From CAMAVH01 sp964628235 (lineage in GTDB: Bacteria; Pseudomonadota; Alphaproteobacteria; SMXQ01), in NCBI GenBank assembly GCA_964628235.1, contig CAZVLU010000013.1:1-64000 (forward strand): DNA of 64,000 nt. The letters are read 5' to 3'. The notes beneath the pieces were generated by a model that saw only the letters and a list, made by a program, of their open reading frames with translations, did not search any database and was not told the DNA's origin. This document shows, piece by piece, positions 47,542-56,116 of the stretch. Within the stretch, counting starts at the first letter, position 1. Each line of letters starts with the position of its first letter. The translations under genes and the position numbers were made by a program.

Positions 47542-48498
47542 ATGATCCGGTCCGACGAGCTATCCGGCCTTATGGCCATGATGCCCGCATTCGCCACCGA
47601 CGATGCGGCCGATATTCACGCCACCCAGACGATCGCGCTCGATCGTCTGGAGAAGGGCCTCAACCGCATGATCGGCGACGGCGCCGACGTCATCTCCACA
47701 GCAGGCAGCTTCGGCGAGTTTCACACGCTGCTTCCCGACGAATACGAGACGCTCGCCCGCGCCGCCACCGAGATCAACAATCGCCGCGTGCCGATGTTCG
47801 TCGGCGCCACCGGGCTGAACACCCGCGACGTGATCGCCAAGTTAAAGATCATCAACGAAACGAAAGCGGCGGGAGCGTTGATCGGCGTGCCGTTTTATTT
47901 TCCCTCATCGCCGCAGAACGCTGTGCGGTTCTTTCAGGACATCGCCGAGCTGTTCCCCAAGCTTGGCATCATGGTTTATCACAACCCGCCGCTGCACAAT
48001 ATCAAGCTGACGCTCGGCATTATCCAGGAATTGCTCAAGATTCCGAACATCGTCGCCATGAAGGACAGCCATCGCGAGCCGCCGGAGTTCATGCGGCTGA
48101 TCGACATCGCGCGTGGCAAGATGACGGTGTTCTGCAACCAATGGCAGTACGCCACCTATGGTCAGGTCGGCGCTCGCGGCTTTTGGTCCATCGAGGCCTG
48201 GATGGGACCCTGGCCGCAACTGGCGCTCCGCAACGCCATGGCGCGCGGCGACATCGCGCGGGCGACAGAGATAACCCTCGACCTGACGCCGCCGATCGGG
48301 GCCACGCCGCCGAGCTTGTCCTGGCGCGAAACGGCGGCGAAGATCGGCATCCGCTATGCCGGATATGTCGATCCCGGCCCCTTGCGCCCGCCGTTCCTCG
48401 AAATCCCCCCCGAGGTCGATGCCGCACAAAAGCGCAAAGCCGAGCGCTGGCAAACGCTCTGCGAGAAGTATCGCGCCGACTGCCGGGTGCCGGCCTGA
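47542..48498 (+). CDS. DapA-like Schiff-base aldolase/hydratase
   Basis: This 318-residue enzyme belongs to the dihydrodipicolinate synthase / N-acetylneuraminate lyase superfamily. The Schiff-base lysine is K174 in NIVAMKDS and the catalytic Tyr is Y146 in MVYHNPP. The N-terminal substrate loop TAGSFGEFHTLLPDEY differs from the GTTGE motif of true DapA and recalls hydratase-aldolases acting on aromatic pyruvates (such as trans-o-hydroxybenzylidenepyruvate hydratase-aldolase). It is the last gene of the apparent four-gene operon and could cleave an alpha-keto acid produced by its neighbours. Anabolic lysine synthesis is unlikely given the context. Confidence 0.82.
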   Translation: MIRSDELSGLMAMMPAFATDDAADIHATQTIALDRLEKGLNRMIGDGADVISTAGSFGEFHTLLPDEYETLARAATEINNRRVPMFVGATGLNTRDVIAKLKIINETKAAGALIGVPFYFPSSPQNAVRFFQDIAELFPKLGIMVYHNPPLHNIKLTLGIIQELLKIPNIVAMKDSHREPPEFMRLIDIARGKMTVFCNQWQYATYGQVGARGFWSIEAWMGPWPQLALRNAMARGDIARATEITLDLTPPIGATPPSLSWRETAAKIGIRYAGYVDPGPLRPPFLEIPPEVDAAQKRKAERWQTLCEKYRADCRVPA

Positions 48499-48536
48499 GG
48501 AGATTCTCTCGGCGGATCGAGCTAAGAAACTTTAAG

Positions 48537-49622
48537 CTAGGCGCTGGCGGCGATTTCGCGCAAGGATTCGACCGAACTGACACGATTGCGCCCGTGATCT
48601 TTGGCGAGATAAAGGCCCTGGTCGGCGCGGCTGATGAAGGCGGCGGTGTCTTCGCTCGACCGGTAGCGCGAAATTCCCAGCGATAGCGTGATCTGCCCGA
48701 GGCTTTCGCCGGTGCTGCGCCGCGTGATCTTTTTGGCCGCGACCTTCAGGCGGATGTTGTCGGCCACGGCGAACGCGCCGTCGAGTTCGGTGTTCGGCAG
48801 CAGGATGGCGAATTCTTCGCCGCCGTAGCGCGCGGCGAAGTCCTGGCCGCGGACGCAATCGACCAGTGTCTGCGCCACCAAGCGCAAAACTTGGTCGCCG
48901 GTCTGATGGCCGAAGCTGTCGTTGAATTTCTTGAAGTGGTCGATATCGACCATCACGAGGGCGAGAGGGTAACGCTCGCTATTTTCGCTGAATTCCTGCA
49001 CCCGCTGATCAAAGGCCTTGCGGTTGGCGATGCCGGTGAGCGCGTCCGTCATGGCTTCGAGACGCACCTGATCCAGGCTCTGCTTCAGTTCGACAAGTTC
49101 GCTGTTGGCGGCGGCGAATTGCGTTTCCAGCCGGCGCGCATTGCTTTCCATCTTGCGCGTTTCCATCAGCATCGCGGTCAGCGCCCCGCGCAATTCTTCC
49201 AAGGCGATCGGCGCGCCGCCGTCGCCCTCGATGCGGCCGGAGAAATCTTCCAAGGCCTGGCCATAGGCGCGGCTGTGGTCGCGCGCCTCGCCCATCTGCG
49301 ACAGGATTTTGTCGAGCATCGCCTCGATGACGCCGCTCGCCTTATGAATGGCTTGCACCTCGCCGTCGCTGCCGAAATGGCGCTGGTAGAGCGAATTGAG
49401 CGCAGCTTCGCCGAGCGCCGTGCCGGTCTTGAGCATTTGGTCGAGCTCGCGCGTCAGCGCCGGGCTTTTCCGTGAAAAATAGCCGTAGAGCAAGGTGAAG
49501 TTGCGCGGATGCGGCGGTTGTTGAGACTTGCCCAAAAAACCGATGGTTTGCTCGGCCACTTGCTTGGCCCGCTGAAGATCGTCGAGGAAGTCCACCGCAG
49601 CCCCCGTCAGCGCGGCCGCCAT
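48537..49622 (-). CDS. Diguanylate cyclase (GGDEF domain)
   Basis: This 361-residue protein probably makes the second messenger cyclic di-GMP. Residues 1-170 are helical with no membrane segment and no domain I recognise; a coiled coil (METRKMESNARRLETQFAAANSELVELKQSLDQV) leads into the GGDEF domain (about 190-355) that opens with DALTGIANRKAFDQ. The active-site motif is GGEEF at 267-271, and RGQD at 258-261 matches the RxxD inhibitory site five residues ahead, so product inhibition is expected. The N-terminal region suits a cytoplasmic sensor; the signal is unknown. It converges on the catabolic operon. Confidence 0.93.
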   Translation of the reverse strand: MAAALTGAAVDFLDDLQRAKQVAEQTIGFLGKSQQPPHPRNFTLLYGYFSRKSPALTRELDQMLKTGTALGEAALNSLYQRHFGSDGEVQAIHKASGVIEAMLDKILSQMGEARDHSRAYGQALEDFSGRIEGDGGAPIALEELRGALTAMLMETRKMESNARRLETQFAAANSELVELKQSLDQVRLEAMTDALTGIANRKAFDQRVQEFSENSERYPLALVMVDIDHFKKFNDSFGHQTGDQVLRLVAQTLVDCVRGQDFAARYGGEEFAILLPNTELDGAFAVADNIRLKVAAKKITRRSTGESLGQITLSLGISRYRSSEDTAAFISRADQGLYLAKDHGRNRVSSVESLREIAASA

Positions 49623-49741
49623 GGCCCTGCGCTTTCAGAAGCGATCCTATTCTGAAGGAGTAAAGACTTCGCTAAACCGGATAAGATTTTCCGCGGGCCA
49701 GTCGCTGAAAAAACAGGCGCTTTGGTTCCGCCAGGCGACGA

Positions 49742-50272
49742 TCAATTGCACTGGCCGATAGAGCTGTCGGCGCAGCGCGTTTTGCCGTCGGTCCACAAGG
49801 CCCCGCCGAGCTGGGCGCGGAAAAAATCGGTGCCGCGCAGGTTGGCGCCCGTGAAATCGGCCCCGCGCAAGTCGCTCGCGACGAGCTTGGCGCCGCGCAT
49901 ATCCGCCTTGGCGAACGACGCGCCGGTCAGGTCTGCCTCGCTGAAATCCGCCTCGGCGACGCGCGCGGCGGCGAAGGATGCGCCGGCCATCTCGGCCGAA
50001 TTGAATTTCGCGCGGTAGGCATCGGCGCCGTCGAAGACCGTCTTGGCAAGATTGGCCCGGGTGAAACTGGTGTCGCGCAACTCCGCGCGAGAGAGATCGG
50101 CGCCGGCGAAGTTGCGGCCGTCTTGATAACAGCGCCGCCAATCGACGCCAGGCGCCGCCGCATCGCTGCAATCGGCGCGAGCCGGCATCGCCGTGAAACT
50201 CGCGGCGAAAATGAGGAGCGCGAGGAATATGCGAAGCGAAGATATTGATTGAGCGATGAAATACATGGACAT
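49742..50272 (-). CDS. Secreted pentapeptide-repeat protein
   Basis: This is a 176-residue protein if the ATG at 50272 is used; an upstream ATG at 50302 would add ten residues. A signal peptide (about residues 1-33, LALLIFAASFTAMPARA) suggests export. Residues about 55-160 contain some 18 consecutive pentapeptide units of A(D/N)LXX type (AGADLSRAELRDTSFTRANL...), which fold into a right-handed beta helix. The ends carry Cys residues (near DCSDAA, RRCYQDG, TRCADSS, GQCN), compatible with disulfide bonds capping the helix in the periplasm. Its function is unknown; cytosolic members can mimic DNA, but this one looks exported. Confidence 0.82.
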   Translation of the reverse strand: MSMYFIAQSISSLRIFLALLIFAASFTAMPARADCSDAAAPGVDWRRCYQDGRNFAGADLSRAELRDTSFTRANLAKTVFDGADAYRAKFNSAEMAGASFAAARVAEADFSEADLTGASFAKADMRGAKLVASDLRGADFTGANLRGTDFFRAQLGGALWTDGKTRCADSSIGQCN

Positions 50273-50445
50273 GGTTCTAGGGCCGCAAGGCCGATGGCGC
50301 AACTTACACCTGTTTTTGTCACGTCATTGTGCGTCGCAATATGCGGCAGCTTTGCGCATCGTGAACCTTGGCAGGTTGGTCTTTGGCCTGTAGTCTTCTA
50401 ACTAATAAAAATATCCAAAAACCCGACACTGCTGGGAGACCACAC

Positions 50446-51504
50446 GTGAAATATCGCCAAGGCCCGACCATGTCCGGCCGCACCCTCTCCGTCGCCGCCG
50501 TTTTGGCCCTCGTCGTCAGCGCCGCTGTCCCGTCAGCCGCCCAGGCGCAGTCGGCCGATCAGTTCTATAAGGGCAAGACGATCAACCTTTACATCGGCTT
50601 CGCGCCGGGCGGCTCATACGACAGCCTCGCCCGCTTGACCGCTCGTTACATGGGCAAGCATATCCCCGGCAACCCGAACATCGTGCCGCAAAACATGCCG
50701 GGCGCCGGCGGCTTCAAGGCTGCCAATTACATGTACTCGGTAGCGCCGAAGGACGGACTGTCGCTGGCGGCCCTGTCGCAGACCACGCCGCTCGAAGAAG
50801 CGCTGAAGAACCCCGGCGTGCAATATAAGTCCAACGAGTTCGCCTGGATCGGCCGCTTCACGTCCAATATCGAAGTGCAGGTGATCTGGCACACCGCCAA
50901 AGCCAAGAACATCAAGGACGTCATCAGCAACGAGACGTCGGTCGCCTCGACCGGCCCCGGCTCGCCGTCCGACGGCTACCCGCGCCTGCTCAACGGCCTG
51001 CTCGGCACCAAGTTCAAGATCATCGCCGGCTATCCGGGCTCGACCGACGGCCTTTTGGCGATGGAACGCGGCGAAGTCGACGGCGCGCTGACCTCGTGGA
51101 ACACCATGAAGACGGCGCGCGCCCATTGGCTCGCCGAAAAGAAGGCCACGATGTTCGTGCAATATGTGCTCGAGCGCTCGCCGGACATCCCCGACGTCCC
51201 GGCGGTCGTCGAGCTGGCCCGCAATCCGGAAGAGCGCCAAGTGCTCGCGACCTACGCTTCGGGCGGCGACATCGGCCGCGCCTACAACACGACGCCGGGC
51301 GTACCCGCCGACCGCGTCGCCGCGCTGCGCAAGGCGTTCGACGCCACGATGAAGGACAAGGATCTGCTGGCCGACGTCGAGCGCATGAAGCTCGACTTCT
51401 TCCCGATGGACGGCGAAAAGCTGCAGAAGCTCGTCGCCGACACCGTGAACGTGCCGCCGCAGGTCATCTCACGCATGCAGGAACTGCTCGGCGCGGCGAA
51501 ATAA
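50446..51504 (+). CDS. TctC-family binding protein (fourth copy)
   Basis: This 352-residue periplasmic receptor starts at GTG 50446, where GGGAG lies 7 nt upstream; ATG 50470 is an alternative. The signal peptide ends near VPSAAQAQS. The mature part follows the family pattern closely: ADQFYKGKTINLYIGFAPGGSYDSLARLTARYMGKHIPGNPNIVPQNMPGAGGFKAANYMY. It is flanked by unrelated genes, closed by a strong terminator at 51525, and has no TctA/TctB partners. The ligand is unknown. It is closer in its motifs to the copy at 28546 than to that at 5252. Confidence 0.9.
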   Translation: MKYRQGPTMSGRTLSVAAVLALVVSAAVPSAAQAQSADQFYKGKTINLYIGFAPGGSYDSLARLTARYMGKHIPGNPNIVPQNMPGAGGFKAANYMYSVAPKDGLSLAALSQTTPLEEALKNPGVQYKSNEFAWIGRFTSNIEVQVIWHTAKAKNIKDVISNETSVASTGPGSPSDGYPRLLNGLLGTKFKIIAGYPGSTDGLLAMERGEVDGALTSWNTMKTARAHWLAEKKATMFVQYVLERSPDIPDVPAVVELARNPEERQVLATYASGGDIGRAYNTTPGVPADRVAALRKAFDATMKDKDLLADVERMKLDFFPMDGEKLQKLVADTVNVPPQVISRMQELLGAAK

Positions 51505-51524
51505 GCCGCTTCGCGTCACACTCG

Positions 51525-51567
51525 ATCGGGCCGCGGCGGGCGCTTCCTGCCGCGGCCCGATTTGTTT
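51525..51567 (+). terminator. Rho-independent terminator after the fourth TctC gene
   Basis: ATCGGGCCGCGGC (51525-51537) pairs perfectly with GCCGCGGCCCGAT (51549-51561), an 11 nt loop between, followed by a T-rich tail. It isolates the thiC leader from upstream transcription. Confidence 0.88.
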
Positions 51568-51649
51568 CAAAATCCCCGTTTTTCAAGCCCTTTGCGCCGC
51601 TCCGCGCGGCCGGAATCGCTTGACCCCTTGGCCGCCCGGCCTCATCATC

Positions 51650-51745
51650 GTGCCAGTCCTAGGGGTGCTCCAATTGGGGGCTGAGACCGCGCTGCGGAAA
51701 CCCTTGAACCTGATCCGGATTGTACCGGCGTAGGAAACGGACAGC
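51650..51745 (+). promoter_or_regulatory. TPP riboswitch (THI element) upstream of thiC
   Basis: The conserved THI elements appear in order: GGGGTGCTC at 51662-51670, GGGCTGAGACC near 51678-51687, ACCCTTGAACCTGATCCGGA split across 51700-51719, and the close TACCGGCGTAGGAAACGG at 51723-51740. It binds thiamine pyrophosphate and should lower thiC expression when thiamine is abundant. About 120 bp separates it from the thiC start, room for an expression platform. No strong T-run terminator is seen between, so control of translation initiation is possible. Confidence 0.95.
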
Positions 51746-51865
51746 GTCGCGGAGCTCTTGACAGCACCCCCGGCCGCCCCCCGTCCCTCCCCGCTGCCAT
51801 CCGCCATAAATCGCGCTCGCGCGCTAAATCCGGCGCGCAGAGAACGCCATACAAGGAGGCCACCC

Positions 51866-53713
<1,848 letters not shown>

Positions 53714-53719
53714 GCGGCG

Positions 53720-54658
53720 ATGCCTGACGTGAACGGAGCGCCCAGGGGATTAGACCCCTGGGCCCCCGATCCTTGGACGAGGCTTACCGCCGTGACGGTC
53801 GCCTATCGCAGCGCCGCCGTCATCGGCGATTGCCTGCGCTCGGTCGCCCGCGCCAAAGCCGCCGTCGTTGTCGACAACGCCAGCGACGACGACTCCGTCG
53901 CCGCCGCGCGCCGCGCCCTGCCCGACGCCACCATCATCTCCAATGCCGTGAACCAGGGGTTCGGCCGCGCCAATAACCAAGGCGTCGCTCTGGCCGAAAC
54001 CGAATTCGCGCTGCTCATCAACCCGGACGCGCAGATGACGCCGGGCTCCGTCGAAGCGCTGGTCGCCGCAGCCGACGCCAATCCGAACGCCGGCATCCTC
54101 GCGCCCGCCATTTTGAACGCCGACGGCACGCGCATCGCCTCGCACAATGTGGGGCTGTTCGACCAGCAGAAGATCGTCGGCAAAGAGCGGCGGCCGCCCG
54201 ACGGCGACATCTGCGCCGATTTTCTCTCAGGTGCCGTCATGCTGGTGCGCACCGCCCTGTTCCGCGAGGTCGGCGGCTTCGATGCCAACATCTTCCTCTA
54301 CTTCGAAGACGACGATCTCTGCTTAAAAATGCGCCGCGCCGGCTACGCCCTGGTGCAAGTGCCGGCAGCGACCGCCGTCCATCAGGGCGGCCTGTCATCG
54401 CCGCCGACCGACGAAATTCTGCGGCGCAAATATTGGCACCATGCCTGGTCGCGTCTCTATCTCGAGAGCAAACATCGCGATGAGGCTCTTGCCCGCGCCT
54501 GGGGACGGCGCAATGTCCGGGCCTATAAAATCAAGGCGCTGTGGCACAAGCTGGCCGGCCACAAGGACAAAGCCTGGCGCGACCGCGCGCGGCTCGACGG
54601 CACGCGCGCCTTTCTCGAAGGCCGCAGCGCGCTAACCGAAGCCGGCATCAAGACATGA
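53720..54658 (+). CDS. Family 2 glycosyltransferase, probable rhamnosyltransferase
   Basis: This is a 312-residue GT-A enzyme. The fold opens with LTAVTVAYRSAAVIGDCLRSV; VVDNASDDDSV, AVNQGFGRANNQGVA and the nucleotide/metal motif LINPDAQM follow; FLSGAVMLVRTALFREVGGFDANIFLYFEDDDLCLKMRRAGY holds the acceptor-side acidic residues. This pattern fits rhamnosyltransferases of the WbbL/RfbF type, and rfbD overlaps its stop (ATGA at 54655), supporting transfer of L-rhamnose to a surface glycan or lipid. The start at 53720 adds about 20 residues before the first strand; a GTG at 53792 is an alternative. The 6 bp gap to thiC suggests co-transcription. Confidence 0.85.
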   Translation: MPDVNGAPRGLDPWAPDPWTRLTAVTVAYRSAAVIGDCLRSVARAKAAVVVDNASDDDSVAAARRALPDATIISNAVNQGFGRANNQGVALAETEFALLINPDAQMTPGSVEALVAAADANPNAGILAPAILNADGTRIASHNVGLFDQQKIVGKERRPPDGDICADFLSGAVMLVRTALFREVGGFDANIFLYFEDDDLCLKMRRAGYALVQVPAATAVHQGGLSSPPTDEILRRKYWHHAWSRLYLESKHRDEALARAWGRRNVRAYKIKALWHKLAGHKDKAWRDRARLDGTRAFLEGRSALTEAGIKT

Positions 54659-55551
54659 GCGACAAGGTTTGCCTCCTGTTCGGCGGCGACGGCCAACTCG
54701 GCCGCGCGCTGGCGAAGGCCGTTGCGCCTGCCGGATGGCGCATCGTCTCGCTCGGGCGCGCCGCGGCGGACATCACCGACGCCGATCAGATCGCGCGCGC
54801 CATCGATGCCCATGAGCCCGCTGTTGTGGTCAATGCCGCCGCCTACACCGCCGTCGACAAAGCGGAAAGCGACCGCGATGACGCCTTCCGCATCAACGAC
54901 ATCGGCGCCGGCATCGTCGCCCGCGCCGCGTCCGACGCCCAAGCGACCGTCATCCATCTCTCGACCGATTACGTGTTCGATGGCCAGGCCAGCCGGCCGT
55001 GGCGCGAAGACGATCCTATCGCGCCGCTCGGCGTCTATGGCGCGAGCAAAGCCGCCGGAGAAGATGCCGTGCGCGACGCGGCGCGCCGCCATTTGATTTT
55101 ACGCACCTCCTGGGTATTCGGCGTCGACGGCAATAATTTCGTCAAGACCATGCTGCGCCTCGGCGCGGAGCGGCCGGCGCTCAAGATCGTCGCCGACCAG
55201 GTCGGCCGGCCGACCTCCGCCCACGATCTGGCGGACGCCATCCTCGCCATTGCCGCCAAAATCGGCGGCGGCGTTTCGACCGCAAAAGCCTATGGCACCT
55301 TCCACTTCGCCAATGCGGGCGCGGTCAGCTGGCACGAATTCGCCCGCGAGATTTTCGCGCAAAGCGCCAAACGCGGCGGCCCGTCGCCGGCATTGACCGC
55401 CATCCCGACGAGCGACTATCCGACGCCGGCAAAACGGCCGGCCTATTCCGTCCTGGACTGCGATAAGCTGGCAGGGTTATACGGCATCGAACCGCGCCCC
55501 TGGCAGGCGGCGCTCGGCGACGTGCTGGACCGCTTGTTGAAAGCTTCTTGA
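54655..55551 (+). CDS. rfbD: dTDP-4-dehydrorhamnose reductase
   Basis: RfbD (RmlD) performs the last step of dTDP-L-rhamnose synthesis, an NAD(P)H-dependent reduction. The protein has 298 residues. The Rossmann loop is FGGDGQLGRALAKAV; VVNAAAYTAVDKAESDRDDAFRIN and VIHLSTDYVFDG carry the SDR serine/threonine and context, YGASKAAGED has the catalytic Tyr-Lys, and LRTSWVFG follows. It overlaps the glycosyltransferase stop and precedes rfbC by 10 bp, so the three genes act together. The partner genes rfbA and rfbB are not in the window. Confidence 0.95.
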   Translation: MSDKVCLLFGGDGQLGRALAKAVAPAGWRIVSLGRAAADITDADQIARAIDAHEPAVVVNAAAYTAVDKAESDRDDAFRINDIGAGIVARAASDAQATVIHLSTDYVFDGQASRPWREDDPIAPLGVYGASKAAGEDAVRDAARRHLILRTSWVFGVDGNNFVKTMLRLGAERPALKIVADQVGRPTSAHDLADAILAIAAKIGGGVSTAKAYGTFHFANAGAVSWHEFAREIFAQSAKRGGPSPALTAIPTSDYPTPAKRPAYSVLDCDKLAGLYGIEPRPWQAALGDVLDRLLKAS

Positions 55552-55561
55552 AGGATCGCCC

Positions 55562-56110
55562 GTGAAATTCACTCCCCTGGCGCTCGATGGCGTCATTCGC
55601 GTCGAACTGGATGTGTTCCGCGACGTGCGCGGCGCCTTCATGGAGACATGGCACGCGCACAAATACGCCGAGGGCGGCCTGCCGGCGTCTTTCGTGCAAG
55701 ACAATTGGAGCGAATCGGCCAAGGGCGTGCTGCGCGGTTTGCATTACCAAGTGCAGCAGGCCCAGGGAAAACTGGTCGCCGTGGTGTCGGGCGCGATCTT
55801 CGATGTCGTGGTCGATCTGCGCAAATCGTCGCCGAGCTTCGGCAAGTGGCTGGCCGAGCCGCTATCGGCCGAGCGCGGCTCGGCGCTGTGGGTGCCGCCA
55901 GGTTTCGCCCACGGCTTCTACGCCCAGAGCGAACGCGCCACCGTGCTTTACAAATGCACCGATTTCTACGCGCCGGCCTACGAGCGCTGCATCCGCTGGG
56001 ACGATCCCGACCTCGCCATCGACTGGCCGATGAAGCCCGGCATGACGCCGACCGTCTCGCCCAAGGACGCGCTGGGCAAGTCCTTCAAGGATGCCGACAC
56101 GTTCGACTGA
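55562..56110 (+). CDS. rfbC: dTDP-4-dehydrorhamnose 3,5-epimerase
   Basis: RfbC (RmlC) epimerises dTDP-4-keto-6-deoxyglucose at C3 and C5 before RfbD reduction. The protein has 182 residues and a cupin-like fold. Typical blocks: DVRGAFMETWHAHKYAEGG, FVQDNWSESAKGVLRGLHYQVQQAQGKLV with the catalytic His in HYQ, VVDLRKSSPSFGKW, LWVPPGFAHGFYAQSERATVLYKCTDFYAPAYERCIRWDDP. The start is a GTG at 55562 after AAGGATCG. It ends the thiC-rhamnose unit; the histidine kinase gene converges on it 6 bp away. Confidence 0.95.
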   Translation: MKFTPLALDGVIRVELDVFRDVRGAFMETWHAHKYAEGGLPASFVQDNWSESAKGVLRGLHYQVQQAQGKLVAVVSGAIFDVVVDLRKSSPSFGKWLAEPLSAERGSALWVPPGFAHGFYAQSERATVLYKCTDFYAPAYERCIRWDDPDLAIDWPMKPGMTPTVSPKDALGKSFKDADTFD

Positions 56111-56116
56111 GGCTGA

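Noticed and set aside
47542..48498. Assignment as lysine-biosynthetic dapA
   Set aside because: The substrate loop lacks the GTTGE motif and the gene sits in a catabolic-type operon with a receptor gene, so only the superfamily is called.
49927..50322. Alternative frame overlapping the pentapeptide-repeat gene
   Set aside because: It is an out-of-frame shadow; the pentapeptide periodicity appears only in the frame 50272-49742.
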